A stretch of DNA of 64,000 bases from Bordetella bronchialis (GTDB taxonomy: Bacteria > Pseudomonadota > Gammaproteobacteria > Burkholderiales > Burkholderiaceae_B). Where the stretch lies: NCBI RefSeq assembly GCF_001676705.1, contig NZ_CP016170.1, positions 4,588,001 through 4,652,000 of the forward strand, written 5' to 3'. The notes beneath the pieces are model-generated. The model saw only the letters and a program-made list of their open reading frames with translations. It was not told where the DNA came from and made no database searches. Below, one piece after another: positions 17,702 to 26,348 of this stretch (position 1 is the stretch's first letter; every line of letters starts with the position of its first letter). Both the position numbers and the translations under genes were made by a program.

Positions 17702-17728
17702 CGTGCGATACCGCGGACGGCACGCTAG
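17698..17728. terminator. Bidirectional stem-loop over two convergent stop codons
   Basis: CTAGCGTGC (17698-17706) pairs perfectly with GCACGCTAG (17720-17728) around a 13-base loop. The left arm holds the TAG of the M20 gene and the right arm holds the TAG of the LysR gene on the other strand. There is no U-tract, so it is either a weak or factor-dependent terminator or an mRNA 3' end stabiliser. Confidence 0.5.
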
Positions 17729-18597
17729 GCGCGGCACATCTCCAGAAAGAGCGAGGCCGCGCGCGCCGGCGCCGAGGCGTGCGGCAGCAGGATGCTCAGG
17801 GTGCGGGTCAGGCCCGCGGCCCCCACGCGCAGCGCGACCAGCGCGCCGTCCTCGTGCCGCATGGACATGATGGAGACGAAACCGATGCCCAGGCCGGCGC
17901 GCACGGCCTGCTTGACGCCTTCCACGCCGGCGAGCTCCAGCGCGACGTCGGGCGTCAGGCCTTGCCCCTGGAAGGCGCGTTCGACCAGTCCCCTGACGCC
18001 GGAGCCCTGTTCGCGCATGACCAGCGAATAGGCGGCCAGTTCCGCCAGGGTGGCGCTGCCGCGCCGGGCCAGTTCGTGGTCGGCAGGCACCACGGCCACC
18101 ACCTCGTCGGCACGCCACTCGTAGACGGCGGTATCGGCCGGCAAGCCCGGCGGAATGTCGCCTTCGATGAAGGCCATGTCCAGCTGCGGCAGTCGTTGGA
18201 CGATCTCCCGCGTATTGCCGTCCGACAGCTGTAGCGTGACCGCGGGGTAGCGGGCGCGGAAGGCGGCGACCAGCGCCGGCAGCACATAGCTGGCGGGCGT
18301 CGTGCTGGCGCCCAGCTGGAGCGACCCCGACGCGATCCCGCGCCATGCGTCGCGGACCCCGCGCGCCTGGGCATAGGCATGCCGCAACTGGCGCGCATGC
18401 TCCACCAGCCGTTCGCCGGCCGAGGTCAGCGCGATGCCGTGCCCGCTGCGGCGGTACAACGGTTCCCCGAACCATTCCTGCAGGGCGCGCAATTGTCCCG
18501 ACACCGCGGGCTGCGACAAATGCAGCAGTTCCGCCGCGCGGCTGATGTTGCCTGCCTCGGCGACGTAGGCGAAGGTCAGCAATTGTTCGGGAGTCAT
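17725..18597 (-). CDS. LysR-type transcriptional regulator
   Basis: 290 residues: a winged HTH at about 1-60 (FAYVAEAGNISRAAELLHLSQPAVSGQLRALQ split over helix 2 and 3), a linker helix, and a periplasmic-binding-like effector domain from about 92. It belongs to the CysB/CbbR-like subset often found divergent from YeiH-family exporters, and here it is divergent from just such a gene. The 226-base spacer contains several dyads (18667-18753) that are good candidates for its binding sites. It most likely activates the exporter in response to a small metabolite. The effector is unknown; sulfur or nitrogen signals are common in this subset. Confidence 0.9.
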   Translation of the reverse strand: MTPEQLLTFAYVAEAGNISRAAELLHLSQPAVSGQLRALQEWFGEPLYRRSGHGIALTSAGERLVEHARQLRHAYAQARGVRDAWRGIASGSLQLGASTTPASYVLPALVAAFRARYPAVTLQLSDGNTREIVQRLPQLDMAFIEGDIPPGLPADTAVYEWRADEVVAVVPADHELARRGSATLAELAAYSLVMREQGSGVRGLVERAFQGQGLTPDVALELAGVEGVKQAVRAGLGIGFVSIMSMRHEDGALVALRVGAAGLTRTLSILLPHASAPARAASLFLEMCRA

Positions 18598-18666
18598 GAC
18601 GGAGGCAGCTTCCTGGGGATTGCGGGCGTCGGACGCGGGCGCGCCGCCGCCCCCGCGCGCGCGTGA

Positions 18667-18678
18667 CGCCCGATATCG
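18667..18678. promoter_or_regulatory. Perfect 12-bp palindrome in the lysR/yeiH spacer
   Basis: CCCGATATCGGG, 70 bases upstream of the LysR start. It may be an autoregulatory half of the LysR binding region. Confidence 0.35.
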
Positions 18679-18682
18679 GGTT

Positions 18683-18699
18683 TCCGGATATTAGACATC
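18683..18699. promoter_or_regulatory. Inverted repeat CGGAT-N7-ATCCG
   Basis: Five-base arms separated by seven bases, close to the arm spacing of LysR recognition sites (T-N11-A class). It lies between the two start codons. Confidence 0.4.
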
Positions 18700-18733
18700 C
18701 GACATAACAATTTTTCAAATAGAACCCGCAGCC

Positions 18734-18753
18734 ATAACATTACTCCTGGTTAT
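18734..18753. promoter_or_regulatory. Inverted repeat ATAAC-N10-GTTAT, candidate LysR operator
   Basis: Perfect five-base arms, 71 bases upstream of the exporter start, within the T-N11-A type of LysR sites. CATAAC also occurs at 18701-18706 and 18772-18777, so the element may be part of a set of half-sites. Confidence 0.45.
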
Positions 18754-18823
18754 TAGAGCCGGAAGCGCAGTCATAACAGGACGGGTGTTCCTGTCGCCGC
18801 CGGCTCCCGGAAAGCCCTGCATC

Positions 18824-19876
18824 ATGAATACGACTACTGCCGGCCTGCCCTTGGCCACCCCCTGGCGCGACAAACTGAACGGTGTGTTCTTCGTCGGCCT
18901 GTTGTCCGCCGCCGTCATCCAACTCGCCAACCTGCCCTTCCTGAAAGGCCTGGGGTTCTCGCCCCTGGTGGTCGGCATCGTGTGCGGCATGCTGTATGGC
19001 AACTTCCTGCGCGGCACGATGCCGCATGACTGGAGCGCGGGCGTCAATTTCGCCGCGCGCCGGCTGTTGCGCATCGCCGTGGCCTTCTATGGCTTGAACA
19101 TCAGCATCCAGCAGATCGCCGCGGTGGGGCTGCCGGGCCTGGCGGTCTCCATCGCGGTAGTGGTTGGCACGCTGGCCATCGGCACCCTGGTCGGCCAGCG
19201 TCTGCTGGGCCTGGATCGGGACACCGCCATGCTGACGTCGGCGGGCAGCGCCATCTGCGGCGCGGCCGCCGTGCTGGCCTTCGAACCCACGCTGCGCGCC
19301 CAGCCGCACAAAAGCGCGGTCGCGGTGGCCACGGTGGTGCTGTTCGGTACGCTTTCGATGTTCCTTTACCCGGTCTTCTATCACGCCGGCTGGCTGAATT
19401 TCGATACCCAGCATCTGGGCATCTATATCGGCGGGACCATCCACGAGGTCGCCCAGGTCGTGGGCGCCGCCAGCAATGTGGATCCGGCCACGACCGAAGT
19501 CGCCACCATCGTGAAGATGACACGCGTGGCCCTGCTGGTGCCGGTGCTGCTGGTCCTGGGGCTGTGGCTGCGCCGCGCGGCCGGCGCCAAGGCCCAGGGC
19601 GGCCATGCCGGCGGCGCGCGCCTGCCCATCCCGTGGTTCGCCGTGGGCTTCCTGGCACTGGCCATGGTCAATTCGTTGAACATCGTTCCCGCGGACGTCG
19701 TCGCGCAATTGCGCAAGCTGGACGTGTTCGCCCTGACCATGGCGATGACGGCGCTGGGCATCGAAACGCGCTTCAGCCAGATCCGCAAGGCCGGCCCGCG
19801 GGTGCTGGCGCTGGGCTTCATCCTGTACCTGTGGCTGATTTTCGGCGGCTACGGCCTGGTAAAACTGCTCGGCTGA
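18824..19876 (+). CDS. YeiH/UPF0324 family putative sulfate exporter
   Basis: 350 residues with about ten to eleven membrane helices and family motifs: KLNGVFFVGLLSAAVIQLAN, LVVGIVCGMLYGN, FAARRLLRIAVAFYGLNIS, LTSAGSAICGAAAVLA (the conserved AICG core) and GGTIHEVAQVVGAA. The family is annotated as putative sulfate or sulfite exporters on the basis of a few genetic links; the substrate of this member is not proven. The ATG at 18824 fits the family N-terminus; an upstream GTG at 18785 is also in frame. It is divergent from the LysR gene, the usual arrangement for this family, and is probably under its control. Confidence 0.88.
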   Translation: MNTTTAGLPLATPWRDKLNGVFFVGLLSAAVIQLANLPFLKGLGFSPLVVGIVCGMLYGNFLRGTMPHDWSAGVNFAARRLLRIAVAFYGLNISIQQIAAVGLPGLAVSIAVVVGTLAIGTLVGQRLLGLDRDTAMLTSAGSAICGAAAVLAFEPTLRAQPHKSAVAVATVVLFGTLSMFLYPVFYHAGWLNFDTQHLGIYIGGTIHEVAQVVGAASNVDPATTEVATIVKMTRVALLVPVLLVLGLWLRRAAGAKAQGGHAGGARLPIPWFAVGFLALAMVNSLNIVPADVVAQLRKLDVFALTMAMTALGIETRFSQIRKAGPRVLALGFILYLWLIFGGYGLVKLLG

Positions 19877-19951
19877 ACGCCTGTCCTCCGTGACACGCGG
19901 GGGGGACGAATTTCCTGCATAATCGGCCGGTTGTCCGACAGGAGCCGGCCC

Positions 19952-20362
19952 ATGACCGCCAGTAAAAACTCGCCCTTCGTCAGCTTGCCCGCGAACCGCG
20001 ACCCGGTCCTGCGCGTGCTGCCCATGCCGGCCGACGCGAACGTGCATGGCGACGTATTCGGCGGCTGGATCATGGCCCAGGTCGATATCGCGGGCTCCAT
20101 CCCGGCGGCGCGCCGCGCCGCGGGCCGCGTCGCCACCATCGCGGTCAACAGTTTCCTTTTCAAGCAACCGGTTTTCGTCGGCGATCTGCTTAGCTTCTAT
20201 GCCGACGTCGTCAAGACCGGGACCACCTCGGTCACCGTGTCGGTGGAAGTCTATGCCCAGCGCCAGCGGCTGGACGCCGAAGTCGTGAAGGTCACGGAGG
20301 CCACCCTGGTGTATGTCGCGACGGACGACGCCCGCCGCAGCCGGCCCCTGCCCGCGCTATGA
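19952..20362 (+). CDS. Acyl-CoA thioesterase, hotdog fold (YciA-like)
   Basis: 136 residues with the YciA/BFIT hotdog signature: LPMPADANVHGDVFGGWIMAQVD at the N-terminus (catalytic Asp in HGDVFGG), RVATIAVNSFLFKQPVFVGD in the middle, and TTSVTVSVEVYAQR near the end. The single hotdog domain is complete. Such enzymes hydrolyse short to medium acyl-CoA to free acid and CoA in the cytoplasm. The ATG at 19952 follows AGGAG (19939-19944). It is 13 bases before mgtE on the same strand, so the two may share a transcript. Confidence 0.9.
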   Translation: MTASKNSPFVSLPANRDPVLRVLPMPADANVHGDVFGGWIMAQVDIAGSIPAARRAAGRVATIAVNSFLFKQPVFVGDLLSFYADVVKTGTTSVTVSVEVYAQRQRLDAEVVKVTEATLVYVATDDARRSRPLPAL

Positions 20363-20375
20363 CGGACCGTCGCCT

Positions 20376-21848
20376 ATGACCGAAGTCGACATCCCGCAGA
20401 AGCCGGCGGGCGCGCCTCGCCGCCTGGACCCGGAAGACGCGCAGCACGCATTGGCGGAAGTGCAGGAACTCCTGCGCCGCCAGGAGCTGGTGGCCAGCCT
20501 GGTGCACCGCCAGGAAGAAGGCGACCAGCGCCAGGACCTGGTCGAACAGCTGGTGCAGCGCCAGCATGAAGCCGAATTGAAGGCGCTGGTCGATGGCCTG
20601 CACCCGGCGGATATCGCCTTCATCCTGGAATCGCTGCCCAAGGACGAACGGCAGGCCGTCTGGAAGCTGGTCAGCGCCGAACACGATGCCGATGTCCTGC
20701 TCGAAGTGGAGGACTGGGTCCGCGAATCGCTGATCGAAGCGATGGACCGGCAGGACCTGGTCGCCGCGACGGAACACCTGGACGCCGACGAACTGGCCGA
20801 CCTGGCGCCGGACCTGCCGGCCGACGTGGTGGCCGAAGTACAGAAAGGGCTGACGGAAGAAGAACGGGCACAGTTGCTCGAAGCCATGGGCTACCCCGAG
20901 GACAGCGTCGGGGCCATCATGGATTTCGAGATGGTGCGCGTGCGCGAGGACGTTTCGCTGGAGGTCGTGCTGCGCTATCTGCGCCGGCTGCATGAACTGC
21001 CCGACCACACCGACCAGATTTTCGTGGTCGACCGGCAGGACAAGCTACAAGGCATCCTGCCATTGTCGACATTGCTGGTCAGCGAGCCCGACACCGCCGT
21101 CCGCGACGTGATGACCACGGACTACCTGACGCTGGCGGCGTTGGACTCGGATGCCGACGCGGCCGGCGCCTTCGAACGCTACGACCTGGTGTCCGCCCCC
21201 GTGGTGGACGACCAGGGCCGCCTGATCGGGCGCGTGACCATCGCCGACGTGGTCGACGTCATCCGCGAGGACTCGCAGGAACAGGCCTTGTCGCGCGCCG
21301 GCCTGCAGGAAGAAGACATCTTCGCGCCCGTGGCGATGGCCCTGCGCAACCGCGCGCCCTGGCTGCTGTTCAACCTGTGTACGGCCGCCACGGCGTCTTT
21401 CGTGGCCTCGCGCTTCGAAGGCACGGTCAGCCACATCGTCATCCTGGCTTTCCTGATGTCCATCGTGGCGGGCATCGGCGGCAATTCGGGCAACCAGACG
21501 ATGACCATGATCATCCGCGCCCTGGCGGTAGGCCGCATCACCGGCCGCAACCTGTGGCAACTGGTCAAGCGGGAATTGCTGGTGACCCTCCTGGTGGGAT
21601 TGTGCGGCAGCGTGGTGGCCGCCGTGTTCGCCTGGGCAATCTCCGGTTCGGTTTCCATCGCCCTGGTGATGATGGCGGCGATGATCTGCAACATGCTGGT
21701 GGGCGCGTCGGTCGGCGTACTGGTACCCATGGTGCGCGACCGCTTCGGCAAGGATCCGGCCATCGGCTCCTCGGTGCTGCTGACCTTCGCCACCGATTCG
21801 CTGGGTTTCTTCATTTTCCTGGGACTGGCGACGATCTTCCTGCTGTAG
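20376..21848 (+). CDS. mgtE: Magnesium transporter MgtE
   Basis: 490 residues with the full MgtE layout: an N-terminal superhelical domain (about 40-170, with repeated LHPADIAFILESLPKDERQAVW-type helices), two CBS domains (about 175-300, including DVMTTDYLTLAALDSDADAAG), a connecting helix and five C-terminal membrane helices. The pore segment is MSIVAGIGGNSGNQTMTM, matching the conserved NSGNQ selectivity region. MgtE is a Mg2+ channel closed by Mg2+ bound to the cytosolic domains, so regulation is largely post-translational. A highly charged N-terminal extension of about 30 residues precedes the first domain. Confidence 0.95.
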   Translation: MTEVDIPQKPAGAPRRLDPEDAQHALAEVQELLRRQELVASLVHRQEEGDQRQDLVEQLVQRQHEAELKALVDGLHPADIAFILESLPKDERQAVWKLVSAEHDADVLLEVEDWVRESLIEAMDRQDLVAATEHLDADELADLAPDLPADVVAEVQKGLTEEERAQLLEAMGYPEDSVGAIMDFEMVRVREDVSLEVVLRYLRRLHELPDHTDQIFVVDRQDKLQGILPLSTLLVSEPDTAVRDVMTTDYLTLAALDSDADAAGAFERYDLVSAPVVDDQGRLIGRVTIADVVDVIREDSQEQALSRAGLQEEDIFAPVAMALRNRAPWLLFNLCTAATASFVASRFEGTVSHIVILAFLMSIVAGIGGNSGNQTMTMIIRALAVGRITGRNLWQLVKRELLVTLLVGLCGSVVAAVFAWAISGSVSIALVMMAAMICNMLVGASVGVLVPMVRDRFGKDPAIGSSVLLTFATDSLGFFIFLGLATIFLL

Positions 21849-21936
21849 CAATATTTTGCCGGGAAGTACCCCTGTGGCGGGCACTTTCAACGCTCCGGCG
21901 GTGTCACACTGCGGTCATCAACCACCCGCCCCCGCA

Positions 21937-22512
21937 ATGAAGCGTTCTACCGCCCACGCCGCCCGGCGTGCCTGCGCCGCCACCGTCCTGGCCGGCGCCG
22001 CCGCCCTGCCTTTCACGGCCCAAGCCTGCGACAACCTGCCCTCCTGGGCCCAAGGCGCCTGCGCCCGCCTGGACCAGATATGGAACCAGGGCAACGACGA
22101 GCTATACCTGACCGGCTATGCCTGGCACAACCGCGCGGCCTATTCCGCCGACAAGATCAAATCGTTCCGCGAGGAAAGCTGGGGCGGCGGCTGGGGCAAG
22201 GGCATCTATGACGAAGACGGCGATTGGCAGGGCCTGTATGGCATGGCCTTCCTGGACTCGCATGGCCACGTGGAGCCCATCGCGGGCTATGGCTATCAAA
22301 AGATCGGCCGCCTGGGACAGGACTGGCGCTTCGGCGCCGGCTACACCGTCTTCCTGACGGCGCGCCAGGACATCCTGCACTACATCCCCTTCCCCGGGAT
22401 ATTGCCGCTGGTCTCCGTCGGCTACGACAAGGCAACCTTCTACGCCACCTATATCCCTGGCGGGAAAGGCAACGGCAATGTGCTGTTCATGTTCGGGAAG
22501 TGGACGTTCTGA
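21937..22512 (+). CDS. pagP: Lipid A palmitoyltransferase PagP
   Basis: 191 residues with an Ala-rich signal peptide (cleavage near AQA-CDN, residue 30) and an eight-stranded outer-membrane beta barrel. The residues required for catalysis in Escherichia coli PagP are present: His64 (YAWHNR), Asp107 and Ser108 (FLDSHGH). Typical strand motifs include GYGYQKIG and a C-terminal NVLFMFGKWTF ending in Phe, the usual outer-membrane barrel end. It transfers palmitate from phospholipid to lipid A, which in Bordetella is known to affect resistance to antibody-dependent killing. It is convergent with chaC, with only three bases between the genes. Confidence 0.93.
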   Translation: MKRSTAHAARRACAATVLAGAAALPFTAQACDNLPSWAQGACARLDQIWNQGNDELYLTGYAWHNRAAYSADKIKSFREESWGGGWGKGIYDEDGDWQGLYGMAFLDSHGHVEPIAGYGYQKIGRLGQDWRFGAGYTVFLTARQDILHYIPFPGILPLVSVGYDKATFYATYIPGGKGNGNVLFMFGKWTF

Positions 22513-22515
22513 CGT

Positions 22516-23157
22516 TCAGAATGCCGGAAGCAGCCGGCGGACCAGTTCGCCCAGCCGGCAATCGCTGATACCGTGGGCGCGCAGCGCGCGCTCGGTCTCC
22601 AGCACATATTCCAGGCAGGCGCCGGAGCGCCCGACGGCGGTGCGGATGATATCCAGCCGCCTTTCCTCCGCCACGTCCCCGGCATAGTCGGCGCAGGCGC
22701 GATTCAGCAGGAAGGCCAGCCCACTGACGGGGCCCTGCTCGCTATGGCAGGTCAGCCACCGGGGCGTGTAGGCGCCGCCTATCATTTCGCGCTCCCACAG
22801 GGCGCGGACGGTGACCGGGACGTCGGCCGCGGCAATGCGGAACACCACGCCGCGGCAGCAGCCGCCGCGGTCCAGGCCGAACACCAGGCCAGGCGCCTGG
22901 TCCGAGCCGCGATGATGGCGCGACCACAGGCACAGCGAACGGTGATAGCCGTGGATGCTGGCCAGCCTGCGTTCCTGCCAGGCGAAGCCGGGCCGCCAGA
23001 TCAGCGAGCCGTAAGCGAAGACCCAGAGATCGTCGGTGCCGTTCCACGCCCCCGGAAAGTCGTCCGGCAGCGGCGCGGCGGCGTCCGCGCGCATTCCGTC
23101 GACAGGGCACGCGCCCTGGAGAGGCGCGGCGGGCTCGTCGGACAGAACCGCGGACAT
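22516..23157 (-). CDS. chaC: Glutathione-specific gamma-glutamylcyclotransferase (ChaC family)
   Basis: 213 residues of the ChaC family, with WVFAYGSLIWRPGF (the glycine-rich substrate loop), the conserved GYHRSLCLWSRHHRG, and WEREMIGGAYTPRW, whose Glu matches the catalytic acid. The enzyme cleaves glutathione to 5-oxoproline and Cys-Gly. The start at 23157 gives a 30-residue leader before the domain; a longer frame extends to 23286 without a better ribosome-binding site. Its promoter should lie in the AT-rich stretch at 23190-23290. The genes around it (Lrp regulator, thiol dioxygenase, BisC) also deal with sulfur or amino-acid metabolites. Confidence 0.9.
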   Translation of the reverse strand: MSAVLSDEPAAPLQGACPVDGMRADAAAPLPDDFPGAWNGTDDLWVFAYGSLIWRPGFAWQERRLASIHGYHRSLCLWSRHHRGSDQAPGLVFGLDRGGCCRGVVFRIAAADVPVTVRALWEREMIGGAYTPRWLTCHSEQGPVSGLAFLLNRACADYAGDVAEERRLDIIRTAVGRSGACLEYVLETERALRAHGISDCRLGELVRRLLPAF

Positions 23158-23313
23158 ACGGATGATCTCTATCGGCGTAAGAAATGGAACGATGAGGATC
23201 GTACGCCCCCGCCAGGGAAAAAACGTTGCTAGATAACGGTCCAGGAATCGCCTGAAATAAAAATTGCATTCTCGTTGTGCAGCCACAACGGAAAGCTTTT
23301 TCTCCGCCGCGGG

Positions 23314-23772
23314 CTAGAGCCCGTCCAGGGGCAGCTCGGTCGTGCTTTTGATCACTTCCATGGAAAAACTGGCGCTGACATCCAGCAGGTCCACGGCCTC
23401 GATCAGGCGGCGGTAGAAGCGGTCGTAGGCGGCCATGTCCTCGACCATGACCTTCAACAGGTAGTCGATGTCGCCCGCCATGCGGTGGAACTCGACCACA
23501 TTGGGCAGTGCCTGCACCGCGTCGATCAGGCGGCGCGTCCACTTGGCGCTGTGCTGGCTGGTCTTGATGGAGACGAATACCGTCAGCTTGAGCCCCAGGG
23601 CAACCGGGTCCAGGAGCACGGCGTTGCGGGCGATGACGCCGTCCTCCTTCAATTTCTGGATGCGCCGCCAGCACGGGGTCACCGACAGATTGACCTGTTC
23701 GGCGACTTCCGCGACCGAACAGCCGGCGTCTTTCTGCAATAGGCTCAGGATCTTGATATCGGTCTGATCCAT
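23314..23772 (-). CDS. Lrp/AsnC family transcriptional regulator
   Basis: 152 residues: an HTH at about 4-60 (DIKILSLLQKDAGCSVAEVA and LSVTPCWRRIQKLKEDGVI) and a C-terminal RAM effector domain with the ligand loop GDIDYLLKVMVEDM. This family senses amino acids. The final segment, SFSMEVIKSTTELPL, matches the conserved end of Lrp proteins. It starts 93 bases from the divergent molybdoenzyme and could regulate it, itself and the downstream chaC gene. The effector amino acid cannot be read from the sequence. Confidence 0.92.
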   Translation of the reverse strand: MDQTDIKILSLLQKDAGCSVAEVAEQVNLSVTPCWRRIQKLKEDGVIARNAVLLDPVALGLKLTVFVSIKTSQHSAKWTRRLIDAVQALPNVVEFHRMAGDIDYLLKVMVEDMAAYDRFYRRLIEAVDLLDVSASFSMEVIKSTTELPLDGL

Positions 23773-23865
23773 CGGTTTTCCTCCGCAACGGGCGCCATCT
23801 TGCCTGTTCCCTTCCGCCGCGTCCATCGGGGCGCCCCCGGCGCTTTGTGTTAAACCACCGGGATC

Positions 23866-26172
23866 ATGCCGCCGAACGTCCAACGCTATCCCACGCTGTC
23901 GCACTGGGGCGCCTATACCGCCGTGGTGCGCGACGGCAGGCTGGTCGCCTGCGAGCCCTTCCCGCACGATCCCGATCCGTCGCCCATGATCCACACCATG
24001 CCCGAAATGGTGCACTCCCCGCTGCGCGTCGCGCGGCCGGCGGTACGCGAGGGCTGGTTGCGCCGCCGCGGGACGGGGACGGGCCGGGGCAGCGACCGCT
24101 ATGTGGAGGTCGGCTGGGACGTGGCCTTGAAGCTCGTGCATGAAGAACTGGCGCGCGTGCGGGCCCGACACGGCGCGGAGGCGATCTTCGGTGGATCCTA
24201 TGGGTGGGCGTCCGCGGGCCGCTTCCACAATGCCATGAGCCAGACGCGGCGCTTCCTGTACGCAGGCGGCGGCTGCACCGACCAGGTCGGCAACTACAGC
24301 TGGGGCGCCGCGCAATTCCTGCTGCCGCACGTCATCGGCACGTGGCAGCCGCTGACCGGCAAGGTCACGGACTGGAACAGCGTGGCCGCCCACACCCGCC
24401 TGATCCTGGCATTCGGCGGCATGCCGCTGCGCAACGCCCAGGTCATCGCCGGCGGCGCCGGCGCGCATACGGCGCGCGACGGGCTGCGCCGCACGGTGGC
24501 GGCGGGGGCGCGTATTGTCGTCATCTCGCCGTCGCGCGGGGACATGCCCGCCGACATCGCCGCGGAATGGATACCCATACGGCCCAATACCGATGCGGCC
24601 TTGATGATAGGGATGGCCCATGTGCTGCTGGAGGACGGGCGCCACGATGCCGCCTTCCTGTCCCGCTACTGCCACGGGTTCGAACGCTATGCCGCCTACC
24701 TGCGCGGCGCGGAAGACGGGCAGCCGAAGACGGCCGAGTGGGCGGCCGCCATCTGCGGCGTGCCGGCGGACACGATACGCCGGCTGGCGCGCGACGCCGC
24801 CGCCTGCCGTTCGCTGGTGAACTGCACGTGGTCGCTGCAGCGCGCGCATCACGGCGAGCAACCGTATTGGGCCTGCATTGCTCTGGCCGCCATGCTCGGC
24901 CAGATCGGCCTGCCGGGCGGCGGCTTCAGCTTCGGGCTGGGGTCCATCAACAGCGCCGGCAATCCGCGCATCGACGCGGCCGTGCCGGAGTTCCACGAAG
25001 GCAGGAACCCCGCGGGCCGCTCGATACCGGTGGCCCGTATCGCCGACATGCTGCTGCATCCCGGCGCAACCTACCCGTTCAACGGCAAGGAATACCGTTA
25101 TCCGGATGTGCGCCTGGTCTACTGGGCAGGCGGCAATCCCTTCCATCACCATCAGGACCTGAACCGGCTGCACGCGGCATGGCAACGGCCCGAGACCATC
25201 GTGGTCCACGAGACCTGGTGGACGCCCACGGCCCGGCGCGCCGACATCGTCCTGCCCACGACCACCACCCTGGAGCGCGAGGACATCGGGGCCTCCTCGC
25301 GCGACCGCTATGTGTTCGCCATGCATCGCGCCTTGCCGCCGCAGGGACAGAGCCGGGATGACTACGAGATCTACCGCGAACTGGCGGCCCTGGGCGGCTA
25401 CGAGGCCGCCTACACGGAAGGCCGGGACGCACGGCAATGGCTGGCGCATATGTACGCCGGCATGCGCGCGCGCTGGGCGCAAGACCCGGCCCTGCCGCCA
25501 GCGCCCGACTTCGAGGCGTTCTGGCGCCAGGGATACCTGGCCTTGCCCGCGCCGGACCGCGACTTCGTGCTGTTCGAGGACTTCCGGCGCGATCCGCTGG
25601 CGCACCGCCTGCACACGCCGTCCGGCCGCATCGAGCTGTATTCCGAGCGCATCGCCGGCTTCGGCTACGAGGATTGCCCCGGCCATCCGGCCTGGCTGCC
25701 ACCGGCGGAATGGCTGGGGGCGGACGCCGCGCGCCATAGCCCGCTACACCTGATCAGCAGCCAGCCCGCGCGCCGCCTGCATTCGCAGCTGGACCCGGCG
25801 CGCCTGGCCGGCGCCCGCAAAATCCACGGACGCGAGCCGGTGCGCATACATCCCGACGACGCGGCCGCGCGCGGCATAGGCGACGGCGAACCGGTGCGTA
25901 TCCATAATGCGCGCGGCGCCTGCCTGGCCGGCGCCGTCCTGGATGCGGGCGTCATGCGCGGCGTCCTGGTGATGTCCACGGGGGCGTGGTTCGACGCCGA
26001 TGACGCCACGCTGGAACGGCATGGCAACCCCAATGTGCTGACGCCGGACATCGGCACATCCCGCCTTGCGCAGGGTAGCAGCGCGCTGTCCACGCTGGTG
26101 GACATCGAACCCTGGACCGGCGCCCTGCCATCGTTGCGGGCCTACGAAGTACCCGTGGCCCCGGATGCGTGA
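23866..26172 (+). CDS. bisC: Molybdopterin oxidoreductase, biotin/methionine sulfoxide reductase type
   Basis: 768 residues of the DMSO-reductase family, with the bis-molybdopterin guanine dinucleotide fold. There is no twin-arginine signal and no N-terminal Cys cluster, so the protein is cytoplasmic and has no [4Fe-4S] centre, as in BisC. The Mo ligand is Ser116 in SYGWASAGRF. Other markers are GGCTDQVGNYSWGAAQ, DWNSVAAHTRLILAFGG, GEQPYWACIALAAMLGQIGLPGG split over two helices, and the C-terminal LISSQPARRLHSQLDP. It should reduce biotin or free methionine sulfoxide. No electron-transfer partner is encoded next to it. The neighbouring thiol dioxygenase and Lrp gene support a role in sulfur amino acid metabolism (inference). 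Confidence 0.87.
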   Translation: MPPNVQRYPTLSHWGAYTAVVRDGRLVACEPFPHDPDPSPMIHTMPEMVHSPLRVARPAVREGWLRRRGTGTGRGSDRYVEVGWDVALKLVHEELARVRARHGAEAIFGGSYGWASAGRFHNAMSQTRRFLYAGGGCTDQVGNYSWGAAQFLLPHVIGTWQPLTGKVTDWNSVAAHTRLILAFGGMPLRNAQVIAGGAGAHTARDGLRRTVAAGARIVVISPSRGDMPADIAAEWIPIRPNTDAALMIGMAHVLLEDGRHDAAFLSRYCHGFERYAAYLRGAEDGQPKTAEWAAAICGVPADTIRRLARDAAACRSLVNCTWSLQRAHHGEQPYWACIALAAMLGQIGLPGGGFSFGLGSINSAGNPRIDAAVPEFHEGRNPAGRSIPVARIADMLLHPGATYPFNGKEYRYPDVRLVYWAGGNPFHHHQDLNRLHAAWQRPETIVVHETWWTPTARRADIVLPTTTTLEREDIGASSRDRYVFAMHRALPPQGQSRDDYEIYRELAALGGYEAAYTEGRDARQWLAHMYAGMRARWAQDPALPPAPDFEAFWRQGYLALPAPDRDFVLFEDFRRDPLAHRLHTPSGRIELYSERIAGFGYEDCPGHPAWLPPAEWLGADAARHSPLHLISSQPARRLHSQLDPARLAGARKIHGREPVRIHPDDAAARGIGDGEPVRIHNARGACLAGAVLDAGVMRGVLVMSTGAWFDADDATLERHGNPNVLTPDIGTSRLAQGSSALSTLVDIEPWTGALPSLRAYEVPVAPDA

Positions 26173-26348
26173 AGGGCGCGCCCGGCCGACACGGCATCGG
26201 TCAGCGGTACCCGGATGGAGCGTCCGACATCGTCCCCCGAAAGACGGCAAGCTTCTTCCAATATCGGGAGCCCGTGGCGCTTATTGAGCAATTTTTTTGC
26301 GCGGATATCCCGTTAGGATGCAATACAAGATCCGACCGGGATGAAATT

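Noticed and set aside
22506..22520. Short TTCTGA-CGT-TCAGAA hairpin between pagP and chaC
   Set aside because: The stem is six bases with no T-run and may be chance, although it spans the stop codons.
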